Shown here: positions 8,112 through 16,735 of the stretch, in pieces
How positions within the stretch are numbered: position 1 is the stretch's first letter
Layout: each line of letters starts with the position of its first letter
Origin: JAVBOW01 sp031550615
GTDB lineage: Bacteria; Bacteroidota; Bacteroidia; Bacteroidales; Rikenellaceae
Length of the DNA: 17,966 bases
Reading direction: 5' to 3'
Assembly (NCBI GenBank): GCA_031550615.1
Contig: JAVBOL010000011.1
Location: 1-17,966, forward strand
The notes under the pieces: model-generated
Database searches by the model: none
What the model saw: the letters and a program-made list of their open reading frames with translations, nothing else
Told to the model about the DNA's origin: nothing
Position numbers and translations under genes: made by a program

Positions 8112-9242
8112 ATGGCAAAACCAGGGATAATCTGCCTGTTGGCCTTCGTGCTGCTTGCCGGCTGCGGCGGGGGAGGGGAAACCCCCGATCCCACCGAGAT
8201 CGATATACCGGGCCGCATAACCGACGCCGACGCGTTACTGAAAACGGCTGGCGGCACGACCGATAACATGGTGCAGAAAGCCGTCGCCTTCCGCACCCGC
8301 ACCGGTGTGGGTAACGACATCAAAGCCGCCGTAACAGGCGGCAAGTACGCAGGGGTCTATATCTATGACAGCAAGTCAGTCAAAAAATATAAATCCGAGC
8401 CCCTGAAACTCGCCGCGAGGCTTGCCTTGCTGGGGTTCACTGACGTTTACCTGAGCACGACCAACAACGCCCTTAACGGCACGGACGCCACCGCCCTCGC
8501 ATGGCTGCGCCAATTCAACCAGAAAATGAACGACTACGGCATACGCGTGCACGCCCTGCGGTTGAGCAACACCTCGGCGTATGTTGCCGCCACGTCGGTC
8601 TATAATGACGCGGATGCGATCAAGGCTTACAACGCCTCGGCCATCGTCCCGGCGCAGAGATTCTACGGCGCATCGGCGGACTACGAGCCCCACGTGCTCA
8701 AGCAGGGCGGCGCCGACACCCCCGCCGGTCTGACCGATCACTGGAACAGCGACACGGGCTACACCGTCGGCGGTGCGAATGACAAACTGCTCAAAAAGAC
8801 GATGGAGATACTCTCCCTGGCGCAGTCCGAGCTCGATCCGCTGCCCTTGAGCGAGGCCATTTCGCATGCCTACCAGCCTAAGGTCAACGAAGGTAGGCTG
8901 CAATGGGGGAGTGCCGCGCAATTCCTCATCCCGTGCGACCACATACTGGTGATGTGCTACAACAACAAAAAAGATAATATCTGGAGCCGCGTCAGCCCTG
9001 TGGTGGCGGCAACCTCCAAGGCGCATAGCGTGGCGCTGTGCGTCAAGACGAGCGTCAACACCTACGGCGACGAGGGGCAGCTGGCCACCTCGCTGCAACC
9101 CGAGGGATGGGCCTACCTTCTCTCGTCGCTCGAGTATTTCGCAACCAAAGGCGTAAATTCGACACCCTATAAAGGGGTGTGTTTCTTTGAGTTCGAGGGA
9201 TTGGAGCAGATGTGGGAATGGACAACCGATAAAGGTAATTAG
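8112..9242 (+). CDS. GH18-like TIM-barrel lipoprotein B, paralogue of the preceding gene
   Basis: The 376-residue product starts at the ATG at 8112, 2 nt after the preceding stop. An in-frame ATG at 8073 lies within the upstream gene and would spoil the signal peptide. The lipobox LAGC gives a lipidated Cys18, followed by a GGGGE linker. From about residue 85 it aligns with protein A throughout. Shared segments include LKLAARLALLGFTDVYL, VHALRLS, ASADYEPH, GGANDKLL, PKVNEGRL, CVKTS followed by GDEG, TSLQPEGW and FEFEGLEQMWEW. The GH18-like fourth-strand motif keeps Asp190 and Glu192 but has Tyr185 where the first Asp would be and Ser188 at the third acidic position. The sixth strand is MCYN (281-284). 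The anchor suggests an outer-membrane, possibly surface, endo-acting glycosidase working before import, with protein A acting in the periplasm. A non-catalytic binding role is an alternative. Confidence 0.63.
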   Translation: MAKPGIICLLAFVLLAGCGGGGETPDPTEIDIPGRITDADALLKTAGGTTDNMVQKAVAFRTRTGVGNDIKAAVTGGKYAGVYIYDSKSVKKYKSEPLKLAARLALLGFTDVYLSTTNNALNGTDATALAWLRQFNQKMNDYGIRVHALRLSNTSAYVAATSVYNDADAIKAYNASAIVPAQRFYGASADYEPHVLKQGGADTPAGLTDHWNSDTGYTVGGANDKLLKKTMEILSLAQSELDPLPLSEAISHAYQPKVNEGRLQWGSAAQFLIPCDHILVMCYNNKKDNIWSRVSPVVAATSKAHSVALCVKTSVNTYGDEGQLATSLQPEGWAYLLSSLEYFATKGVNSTPYKGVCFFEFEGLEQMWEWTTDKGN

Positions 9243-10853
9243 ATGAAAAAACTGTTTTACATACTTGCGGCGCTGACGCTCCTGGGCGCGCACGCTGGCG
9301 GCGCAGAGCGCTATAACCTGATCCCGATGCCCGCCTCGCTGACCGCCCGCGAGGGCAGTTTCACCCTGCGCGAAGGCATGGCGATGAGCCTACCCGCGGG
9401 CGATGGCTATGTCCGCGGCGCCGAAATCCTGTTAGAGGAGATAAAGACCGCCGGGGGCCCTGCGATAAAAGTGACGACGAAAGGGCGCAACGCCGCGATC
9501 ACCGTCTTTGCGGATGCCGCCATCGCCCCGGAGGGCTACTCGCTTAAGGTCGATCGCCGGGGCGTGAGCATCACGTGCAGCACCCCGCAGGGCATGTTCT
9601 ACGCCCTTGCCACGCTGCGCCAGCTATTGCCCGCGCAAGTCTACGGAGGGTCCGGCTCCGGGCCCTGGAGCATTCCGTGCGTTGAGATCACCGACGCGCC
9701 GCGTTTCGGATACCGCGGCGCGCACCTGGACTGTTGCCGCCATTTCATGTCGGTTGATTTCGTTTGCCGCTACATAGATCTGATGTCGCGCTATAAGCTC
9801 AACCGCTTCCACTGGCACCTGACCGACGACCAGGGCTGGCGCATCGAGATCAAAAAATACCCGCTGCTGACCTCCGTGGGATCGGTGCGTCCGCAGACGC
9901 TTATAGGCCACAAACGCAACCTTCCCCACACTTTCGACGGCGTGCCCCACGGCGGATATTACACGCGCGAGGACGTGCGCCGGGTGGTCGATTACGCCGC
10001 CGCGCGGGGTGTGATGGTCATCCCCGAGATCGAGATGCCCGGGCACGCCACGGCAGCCGTCGCCGCATACCCTTTCCTGGCGTGCGGACTGAAGGAAAAA
10101 TACGAGGTTGCATGCTCTTGGGGCGTGTTCGAAGACGGTTTCTGCCCGAAGCAGACGACCTTCACGTTTCTTGAGGATGTGCTGCGCGAGGTGGCCGAAA
10201 TGTTCCCCGCGCCCTATATCCACATCGGCGGCGACGAGTGTCCCAAAGTGGCGTGGAAACAGTGCCCCCATTGCCAGTCCCTGATAAGGGAAAAAGGGCT
10301 GAATGGCGAAGCCGGTCTGCAAAGCTATTTCATGCACCATATGGATAATTTCGTCAACTCGCTGGGACGCACGGCGATAGGGTGGGATGAAATCCTCGAA
10401 GGCGGCATATCGCCCAATGCGGTGGTCATGTCGTGGAGAGGCTACGAGGGCGGCATCGAAGCTGCCCGCCTGAACCACAGCGTTATCATGGCACCGCATA
10501 AGCAATGCTACCTGGACTACTACCAGGAGCCCCGCGCCACTGCGCCACTCGCCCAGGGCGGCAACCTGCCCCTGGACAGCGTCTATATGCTCGAACCGGT
10601 ACCGCCCATGCTGACCGCCGATCAGGCGAAATATATAATGGGCGTACAGGCCAACTGCTGGGTCGAGTACTTGCCCACACCCTCGCACGTGGAATATATG
10701 GTCTTCCCGCGCCTGGGCGCATTGGCCGAAGTGGCGTGGACCCCCGCCGACCGCAAGGACAGGGACTCCTTCCACCGTCGCCTGGAAACCGAATTCGACC
10801 GTTTCGAAAGAATGGGAGTGCGTGCATGTCAGTATGAAAGAAAAAATCGTTAA
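9243..10853 (+). CDS. Beta-N-acetylhexosaminidase, GH20, compact periplasmic form
   Basis: The 536-residue product has a type I signal peptide (likely cut after AHA, about residue 18) and no lipobox, so a periplasmic location is expected. A GH20b-type N-terminal domain (about 24-145) is followed by the GH20 barrel (about 155-515). This carries FHWHLTDDQGWRIEI, the catalytic pair Asp331-Glu332 in HIGGDECPKVAW, IGWDEILEGG, VVMSWRG and YLDYYQE. It is similar over this length to the larger GH20 enzyme in the operon but stops at the barrel, without chitobiase C-terminal or discoidin-like domains. It should cleave terminal beta-HexNAc from imported oligosaccharides. The ATG at 9243 directly abuts the preceding TAG (9240-9242), implying translational coupling. 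The HTCS gene begins 36 nt downstream. Confidence 0.93.
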   Translation: MKKLFYILAALTLLGAHAGGAERYNLIPMPASLTAREGSFTLREGMAMSLPAGDGYVRGAEILLEEIKTAGGPAIKVTTKGRNAAITVFADAAIAPEGYSLKVDRRGVSITCSTPQGMFYALATLRQLLPAQVYGGSGSGPWSIPCVEITDAPRFGYRGAHLDCCRHFMSVDFVCRYIDLMSRYKLNRFHWHLTDDQGWRIEIKKYPLLTSVGSVRPQTLIGHKRNLPHTFDGVPHGGYYTREDVRRVVDYAAARGVMVIPEIEMPGHATAAVAAYPFLACGLKEKYEVACSWGVFEDGFCPKQTTFTFLEDVLREVAEMFPAPYIHIGGDECPKVAWKQCPHCQSLIREKGLNGEAGLQSYFMHHMDNFVNSLGRTAIGWDEILEGGISPNAVVMSWRGYEGGIEAARLNHSVIMAPHKQCYLDYYQEPRATAPLAQGGNLPLDSVYMLEPVPPMLTADQAKYIMGVQANCWVEYLPTPSHVEYMVFPRLGALAEVAWTPADRKDRDSFHRRLETEFDRFERMGVRACQYERKNR

Positions 10854-10862
10854 TTTCGTGGG

Positions 10863-10887
10863 CCGGCCTTGAAAACGCCCTGGCCGG
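10863..10887 (+). promoter_or_regulatory. Small hairpin just before the HTCS start codon
   Basis: CCGGCC at 10863-10868 is complementary to GGCCGG at 10882-10887, with a 13-nt loop, ending 2 nt before the preferred ATG at 10890. The stem would cover the normal ribosome-binding zone and could lower translation of the regulator compared with the enzymes. It is short and in GC-rich DNA, so chance is possible. Confidence 0.3.
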
Positions 10888-10889
10888 TG

Positions 10890-13800
10890 ATGGACCGATT
10901 GCTTAAGAACATAGCATACACCTTGTTGGCCTTGCTCGCCGTCGGCCCGTGCGCCGGGGCGGGCAGGGTCACCTATTTTGAGTCGCTGACCTCGAAGGAC
11001 GGCCTCTCGCAGATGAGTATCCTCGATATAACGCAGGACAGGCAGGGTTACATGTGGTTCGCCACACGCGACGGCCTTAACCGCTACGACGGCCACGGCT
11101 TCGACGTGCTGCGCCACGATCAGCAGGACAGCCTTTCGCTCACGCACAACTATGTGCTCTGCATGGCCGAGGACGCCGGGGGCTACCTGTGGGTCGGCAC
11201 GCTATCGGGGCTTAACCGCTACGACCCCGCCACGCAGACCTTCCGTCGCTACTACCACGATCCGCTCGACCAAAATAGCCTTAGCAATAACCATATACGC
11301 AGGATATGCGTGGCAGCCTCGGGGCAGATATGGATAGGTACGGCGGGAGGGCTGAACCTGCTCGACCCCTCGACCGGGACCTTTACGCGCTATATGTGCG
11401 GCGGGGATATCCCCGACAAACGCATCAACGCACTCGTGGAGACCGGGGGACGGCTGCTGGTGGGCACCGACCATAATCTGTACGTATTCGATCCCCGTAC
11501 GGGACGCGCTGTGCGCCATCTCCTGACTGCTGAGCGCGAAATGTCGGTCAAGTGCCTTTTCTGCCACTCGTCGGGATCGGTCTGGGCGGGAACTTTCGAG
11601 GACGGGCTCTTCGAACTCGACGGGCTGACCGGCGTGCGCCGACGCTGGACGCACCGCGAGGGCGATCCCGCCGCGCTGAGCAACAATTCGGTCAGGGCGC
11701 TGGCCGAAGATCCCGACGGGCACATGCTCGCGGCCACTTTCAACGGTATAAATATCCTCGACCGCACTACGGGGCGCACCGAATCCTTCCGCCAGGAACC
11801 CGGCCAGAACAACGGTATCACACACTTTTCATTCCACTCGATCTACTGTGACCGCGCTGGCACCGTCTGGACGGGCAGCTGGGCGGGCGGGATCAACTAC
11901 TGTAACTACTACCGCAACAGCTATATGGAGTACCATATCCCCGCGGACGGCACCAAAAAGTTACAGGGTATCGTGGGCGCTATGGTCGAGGACCGCGAAC
12001 ATGGCGGAATATGGATCGCGATGGAGGGCGGGGGACTGCTCTTTTATGACTCCTCGCGCGAGAGTTACACCCACTATCCCGTGGGGCGCAGCTCTAACGA
12101 CGACATACGCAGCAATATCGTAAACAGCCTCTATAAACAGGGACATGACCTCTGGGCGGGCACGAATAACGGACTGCTCTGCCGCTTCGACACCCGCACG
12201 CGCCGCATCGTGCAGTCCATCCCGCTGCCCGACTCGCCCTCTATCGTCACAATAACGGGCGACGGCCATGGCAACCTGCTGATCGGACTGCAATCGCAGC
12301 GCGGACTGGTCAGGGTCACCCCGTCGGGCAAGATCACCGACACATTCATGGACCGCGACGGAGGACAGTTGGAACTCAATAATATATGCTCGATCATCCG
12401 CGAGGGCGGCGACACCTTCCTTTTGGGAAGCAACTCGCTGGGGCTCTACCGTTACGATATATCCACGGGCGAATACACCTTCCATGAATTGGGGACGGTG
12501 GATGCCGCGCCCGGCGCTCATCCGGTGAGCGTCAACCTGCTCTACCGTGACAGCCGGGGACTGCTGTGGGTCGCCACGCCGCAGCAGGGGCTTTTCTGTC
12601 TCGACGGGCAGTACCGCACCATGCGTCAATATACCATTGCTGACGGGCTAAGCAGCAACACCGTTTGCGGCATAGTCGAGGATGCCGCGGGCAATATCTG
12701 GTTTTCGGTCTACTCTGCCGTCTACCGCATCAGCCGCGAGGACGGCACGCTGAAATGTTTCCGTGGTTTCCGACTGAGCGAATTCGGGCTGCGCTCGTGC
12801 TACTCGACCGGCGAGAGGCTCTTTTTCGGCGGCAACATGGGTTTCGTGGCTTTCGAACCGGGCAGAGTGACCCCGGACAGTGACCCTCCCCCGGTGGTTA
12901 TCAAGGGTTTTTCGATAAACAACGTCCCTGTCAGGCTGCGCGAACACGATTACCTGCACCGGACCACCCGTCTGCGCTATGACCAGACCGGAATAACGAT
13001 CGACTACCGCGCCCTGGATTACATACACCCCGAGCAGGTCGCATACGCCTATAAACTCGACGGCTTCGACCAGGAATGGAACCATTTTTCCGACCGCCTG
13101 AGCGCCCACTACACCAACCTGCCCGCCGGGGAGTACACTTTCCGCGTAAGGGCGGCCAATGCCGACGGGGTGTGGAATCCCGGCGAGGCGACGCTCTCGC
13201 TCAAGGTGCTGCCCCCGCCCTGGAAGAGCTGGTGGGCTTACTCGCTCTATATGCTGGCCTTCGCCGCGGCGGTGGGGGCTTACATGCGCTATCTGAGGAT
13301 CCGCATGCGCCTGACGTCGGATATCGAGTTGAAGCAGATCGAAAAGCAGAACGCCGAAAAACTGCACGAAGACCGCATAAACCTCTTCACCAACTTCTCG
13401 CACGAGCTTCGCACGCCACTCACGCTGATCCTCGCCCCGCTGGAAGAGCTCGAAAAGCGTACCGACCTGCCCGCGGGGGTGCACTCCTCGCTCGATATGA
13501 TACAGCGCAACGCCCGCCGCTTGCTGCTGCTCGTCAACCAGCTTATGGATTTCCGCAAGCGCGAGGCCGGGAGCATGAAGGTGGCCGTGGCGGGAGGCGA
13601 TTTCCCCCTGTTCATCCACGAGATACTGCTGGCTTTCTCGCAACTCGCCCGCACGCGCCGCATCGAACTCTCGTACAGCGACAAGGATTCGGGCATAGAG
13701 GTGTGGTACGACCGCGACCTTATGGAAAAGGTGATGTTCAACCTGCTCTCGAACGCGTTTAAGAATACGCCGGACGGCGGACGCATCACCCTGGCAGCCG

Positions 13801-14933
13801 AAACTATCGAACACGACGGCAATTGGATAAGGGTGGAGGTGAGCGACACCGGTCGCGGCATACCGCAGGATAAACTCTCCGAGATATTCAATCCTTTCTA
13901 CCAGATAAAGGATGGCCGCGGAGAAGGGGCGGGAGGTACCGGTATCGGCCTTAACCTGACCCAGGGTATCATAGAGCTGCACCACGGGCGCATCTGGGCC
14001 GAGAGCACCGAGGGCCAGGGCGCGCGTTTTATCTTCGAGCTGCCGCTCGGCAACGGCCATTTCAGCCGCGAGGAGATCATCGGCGATTACCGCAGCAGCG
14101 AGGATATATCACGCTATATCTCCTACGTCGACCTCCCGGCGGATGCAGATGCGCAGATCGTGCAGCCTGCAAAAAAACAGTATACCGTATTGGTGGCCGA
14201 GGACAACCCCGAGGTGAGGGGATACATCGCCGCATGCCTGGCCGCGACCTACAACGTGATCGAGGCTGCGGACGGCGAACGCGCCTTCATGCGCTGCGTC
14301 GAGGCGATGCCAGACCTTGTGGTCAGCGACGTGATGATGCCGGTTGTAGACGGCATCGAGTTGTGCCGCCGCCTGAAAGCCGACCTGCGCACGGGGCATA
14401 TCCCGGTGGTGCTGCTCACCGCCCGCGTGACCATAATGCAGATCGAGGAGGGGTTGCGCATCGGGGCGGACGACTACATCACCAAGCCGTTCAATATAGG
14501 GCTGTTGCAGGTGCGTGTGGCCAACCTGATCGCTTCGCGCGCCCGTCTGCGCTCACTCTACGGCAAGAGCCTGGTGGCTGTGCCCGAGGAAGGGCTCACC
14601 TCTGCCGACGACCGTTTCCTGCAAAAACTATACGCGGTAATGGAGCAAAACCTCTCTGACCCCGAGTTCAACATCGCCCGTTTCTGCCGCGAGATAGGCA
14701 TGAGCAAAACCAACCTCAACCTGAAGATAAAGGCGCTCACGAACCTCTCAGCCGGCGAATTCACGCGCACGATGCGCCTGAAAGCCGCCGCAGCGATGCT
14801 GCGCGGGGGCGAGGTGCCCATTTCGGAGATCGCCGTCCTGGTCGGCTTCAACAGCCACGCCTATTTCACGAGCAGCTTCAAGGCGTTATACGGTCTGCCC
14901 CCGCTCGAATGGGCGCGGATCAATAAGGAATAA
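10890..14933 (+). CDS. Hybrid two-component system (HTCS) sensor-regulator of the PUL
   Basis: This 1347-residue protein combines sensor, kinase and transcription factor. After a signal peptide (about 1-25) come about 14 propeller repeats of the NxVxxIxEDxxGxxWxGTxxGL type, enough for two seven-bladed periplasmic propellers. A Y_Y_Y domain (about 700-776), one membrane helix (about 780-803), a HisKA dimerization helix with His838 in NFSHELRTPLT, and an HATPase domain (NLLSNAFKN, DTGRGIP, GTGIGL) follow. A receiver domain has phospho-acceptor Asp1147 in VVSDVMMP and Lys1199 in DYITKPF. A C-terminal AraC-type helix-turn-helix (about 1254-1347) ends the protein. Such proteins bind an imported oligosaccharide in the periplasm and activate the adjacent PUL. 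The ATG at 10890 is preferred; the in-frame TTG at 10869 would add seven residues before the signal peptide. No clear promoter is seen in the 36-nt gap upstream, so co-transcription and positive autoregulation are likely. Confidence 0.95.
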   Translation: MDRLLKNIAYTLLALLAVGPCAGAGRVTYFESLTSKDGLSQMSILDITQDRQGYMWFATRDGLNRYDGHGFDVLRHDQQDSLSLTHNYVLCMAEDAGGYLWVGTLSGLNRYDPATQTFRRYYHDPLDQNSLSNNHIRRICVAASGQIWIGTAGGLNLLDPSTGTFTRYMCGGDIPDKRINALVETGGRLLVGTDHNLYVFDPRTGRAVRHLLTAEREMSVKCLFCHSSGSVWAGTFEDGLFELDGLTGVRRRWTHREGDPAALSNNSVRALAEDPDGHMLAATFNGINILDRTTGRTESFRQEPGQNNGITHFSFHSIYCDRAGTVWTGSWAGGINYCNYYRNSYMEYHIPADGTKKLQGIVGAMVEDREHGGIWIAMEGGGLLFYDSSRESYTHYPVGRSSNDDIRSNIVNSLYKQGHDLWAGTNNGLLCRFDTRTRRIVQSIPLPDSPSIVTITGDGHGNLLIGLQSQRGLVRVTPSGKITDTFMDRDGGQLELNNICSIIREGGDTFLLGSNSLGLYRYDISTGEYTFHELGTVDAAPGAHPVSVNLLYRDSRGLLWVATPQQGLFCLDGQYRTMRQYTIADGLSSNTVCGIVEDAAGNIWFSVYSAVYRISREDGTLKCFRGFRLSEFGLRSCYSTGERLFFGGNMGFVAFEPGRVTPDSDPPPVVIKGFSINNVPVRLREHDYLHRTTRLRYDQTGITIDYRALDYIHPEQVAYAYKLDGFDQEWNHFSDRLSAHYTNLPAGEYTFRVRAANADGVWNPGEATLSLKVLPPPWKSWWAYSLYMLAFAAAVGAYMRYLRIRMRLTSDIELKQIEKQNAEKLHEDRINLFTNFSHELRTPLTLILAPLEELEKRTDLPAGVHSSLDMIQRNARRLLLLVNQLMDFRKREAGSMKVAVAGGDFPLFIHEILLAFSQLARTRRIELSYSDKDSGIEVWYDRDLMEKVMFNLLSNAFKNTPDGGRITLAAETIEHDGNWIRVEVSDTGRGIPQDKLSEIFNPFYQIKDGRGEGAGGTGIGLNLTQGIIELHHGRIWAESTEGQGARFIFELPLGNGHFSREEIIGDYRSSEDISRYISYVDLPADADAQIVQPAKKQYTVLVAEDNPEVRGYIAACLAATYNVIEAADGERAFMRCVEAMPDLVVSDVMMPVVDGIELCRRLKADLRTGHIPVVLLTARVTIMQIEEGLRIGADDYITKPFNIGLLQVRVANLIASRARLRSLYGKSLVAVPEEGLTSADDRFLQKLYAVMEQNLSDPEFNIARFCREIGMSKTNLNLKIKALTNLSAGEFTRTMRLKAAAAMLRGGEVPISEIAVLVGFNSHAYFTSSFKALYGLPPLEWARINKE

Positions 14934-14937
14934 AAAG

Positions 14938-14961
14938 AAGGCGGCCTTTGCGGGCCGCCTT
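14938..14961. terminator. Bidirectional intrinsic terminator between the PUL and gapA
   Basis: A perfect 9-bp stem, AAGGCGGCC (14938-14946) and GGCCGCCTT (14953-14961), encloses a 6-nt loop. On the - strand the stem is followed by CTTTTTATT, a good U-tract, so it should stop gapA transcription. On the + strand the stem follows the HTCS stop codon by only 4 nt but lacks a clear T-run, so it would work less well for the PUL. Its place between convergent genes supports the call. Confidence 0.85.
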
Positions 14962-14982
14962 ACTTGTCTGTATGGTCAACGA

Positions 14983-15984
14983 CTACTTAACGGTAGCCAT
15001 GTGCTGGATCAGCTCGACAACCTTGTTCGAGTAGCCCCATTCGTTGTCATACCACGAAACGACCTTCACGAAGTTGCCGTTCAGGGAGATACCTGCTTTG
15101 GCGTCGAATATCGAGGTGCGTGCGTCGCCGATGAAGTCGCTCGAAACGACTTCGTCTTCGGTGTAGCCGAGGATGCCTTTGAGCTCACCTTGCGAAGCGG
15201 CCTTCATGGCTGCGCAGATCTCTTCGTACGAAGCGGCCTTTTCGAGGCGGCAGGTCAGGTCTACCACCGAAACGTCGAGGGTGGGAACGCGGAATGCCAT
15301 GCCGGTCAGTTTGCCTTTCAGGGCGGGGATCACCACGCCTACGGCTTTGGCTGCGCCGGTCGAAGAGGGGATGATGTTGCCGGCAGCGGCGCGACCGCCC
15401 CTCCAGTCCTTGGCCGAGGGACCGTCAACGGTCTTCTGGGTTGCGGTGGTGGCGTGTACGGTGGTCATCAGGCCTTCTACCATGCCGAATTTGTCATTGA
15501 GCACTTTGGCGATGGGGGCCAGGCAGTTGGTGGTGCACGATGCGTTCGAAACGATAGCCTCGCCTTTGTAGGTGTTGGTGTTAACGCCCATTACGAACAT
15601 CGGGGTGTCGTCCTTAGAGGGAGCCGACATAACCACGCGCTTGGCACCTGCTTCGATGTGCTTGGCAGCGGTTTCCTTGGTGAGGAACAGGCCGGTCGAC
15701 TCGACTACGTACTCGGCGCCCACTTCGTTCCATTTGAGCATTGCGGGATCTTTCTCAGCCGTTACGCGGATCGATTTGCCGTTTACCACCAGGTTGCCGT
15801 CCTTGACGTCGATGGTGCCTTTGAACTGGCCGTGGATCGTGTCGTAGCGCAGCATGTAAGCCATGTAGTCTACGGTGATCAGGTCGTTGATGCCCACCAC
15901 TTCCACTGCGGGGTTGTTGACTGCGGCGCGGAAAACCAGGCGGCCGATGCGGCCGAAGCCGTTGATACCAATTTTGATTGCCAT
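14983..15984 (-). CDS. gapA: Type I glyceraldehyde-3-phosphate dehydrogenase
   Basis: This 333-residue enzyme catalyses the NAD-dependent phosphorylating oxidation of glyceraldehyde-3-phosphate to 1,3-bisphosphoglycerate in glycolysis, in the cytoplasm. It has the full family length and the expected motifs. The Rossmann start is KIGINGFGRIGR (residues 4-15), and Asp34 in GINDL favours NAD. The active site SNASCTTNCLAP gives nucleophile Cys150, and His177 in TTVHATT is the base. The later phosphate-binding region TGAAKAVG and the C-terminal WYDNEWGYSNK segment are intact. It appears to be monocistronic, with its own promoter upstream and a hairpin terminator downstream. It converges with the PUL and is functionally separate from it, apart from receiving carbon from NagB through glycolysis. 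Confidence 0.98.
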   Translation of the reverse strand: MAIKIGINGFGRIGRLVFRAAVNNPAVEVVGINDLITVDYMAYMLRYDTIHGQFKGTIDVKDGNLVVNGKSIRVTAEKDPAMLKWNEVGAEYVVESTGLFLTKETAAKHIEAGAKRVVMSAPSKDDTPMFVMGVNTNTYKGEAIVSNASCTTNCLAPIAKVLNDKFGMVEGLMTTVHATTATQKTVDGPSAKDWRGGRAAAGNIIPSSTGAAKAVGVVIPALKGKLTGMAFRVPTLDVSVVDLTCRLEKAASYEEICAAMKAASQGELKGILGYTEDEVVSSDFIGDARTSIFDAKAGISLNGNFVKVVSWYDNEWGYSNKVVELIQHMATVK

Positions 15985-16031
15985 GATTGAAATTATTTAA
16001 GGTTTATAAGTCTTATCCTTTTTTACCGCTA

Positions 16032-16063
16032 CAAAAGTATATATAATAAATATCAAAGTCAAT
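16032..16063 (-). promoter_or_regulatory. Bacteroidota-type promoter for gapA
   Basis: Read on the - strand, ATTG (16060-16063) is followed after 20 nt by TACTTTTG (16032-16039), an exact match to the Bacteroides -7 consensus TAnnTTTG with a TTG-type -33 element. It lies in the most AT-rich part of the window and ends 47 nt upstream of the gapA ATG, leaving a 5' leader of about 40 nt. The match is by eye; no transcription start has been mapped. Confidence 0.75.
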
Positions 16064-16135
16064 AGTATTATTAAAATTTTTTACTAACACTCGGATATTA
16101 TCGTATGATGCGGTCCGGGAGGATCGCTGCCCCCA

Positions 16136-16729
16136 CTATTTAATAAAGTCCTCCAACTCTTCGCACAGTTGCTGTGTTGGCAGCCCCATGACGTTGTAGA
16201 ACGACCCCTCGATGGCCTCGATACCGACATATCCGATCCACTCCTGGATGGCGTATGACCCGGCCTTGTCCATCGGGGAGAAGTTTGCGACGTAATATTC
16301 GATCTGCTCTTTGGTGAGCGTCCCGAATTTCACCACGGCGCTGCACGAAAATGTGCGGCGGTGCGCTGTATCGCGCAGCACCACGCCCGTGACCACGGTG
16401 TGCTTTTTGCCTTGCAGACGGCGCAGCATGCGCGCGGCGTCCTGTCCGTCGTCGGGCTTGCCGAGTATCTGTCCGTCGAGTATGACCACCGTGTCGGCGG
16501 TGATAAGTATGTCCTGTGGCTCCAGGGGCAGGGGGTATCCGTCCGATTTGAGCCCGGCCAGGTAGGCGGGCACTTCCGTCGCGGGCATCGAGGCGGGATA
16601 TACCTCGTCCACGCCGAATTTATCCGCCACGGTGAATGTGAGCCCGCATCCGCGCATCAGTTCGCTGCGGCGCGGCGAACCGCTGGCAAGGATCAGGCGC
16701 CGGCCATTTAATTTCTCATTTAAAAGCAT
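16136..16729 (-). CDS. maf: Maf/YhdE-family nucleoside triphosphate pyrophosphatase
   Basis: The 197-residue protein has all Maf hallmarks: LASGSPRR near the start (residues 14-21), the ITADTVV segment with the catalytic acidic residue, GKPDDGQDAARML, and the C-terminal DKAGSYAIQEWIG and EGSFYNVMGLP. Maf proteins hydrolyse nucleoside triphosphates to monophosphates and pyrophosphate. The DKAGSY/YNVMGLP form resembles the YhdE subgroup, which acts on dTTP and UTP and is linked to removal of noncanonical nucleotides and to septum formation. Substrate assignment is by family resemblance. It is likely cytoplasmic and starts 6 nt after the stop of the FAH-family gene, so the two are probably one transcript. 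Confidence 0.93.
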   Translation of the reverse strand: MLLNEKLNGRRLILASGSPRRSELMRGCGLTFTVADKFGVDEVYPASMPATEVPAYLAGLKSDGYPLPLEPQDILITADTVVILDGQILGKPDDGQDAARMLRRLQGKKHTVVTGVVLRDTAHRRTFSCSAVVKFGTLTKEQIEYYVANFSPMDKAGSYAIQEWIGYVGIEAIEGSFYNVMGLPTQQLCEELEDFIK

Positions 16730-16735
16730 ATAGCA

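Noticed and set aside
16064..16135. Possible terminator for maf, a 7-bp stem with one mismatch at 16112-16129 on the - strand followed by AT-rich sequence
   Set aside because: The stem is short and imperfect and the T-rich tract is about 30 nt away, so it could not be told from chance in the gapA upstream region.
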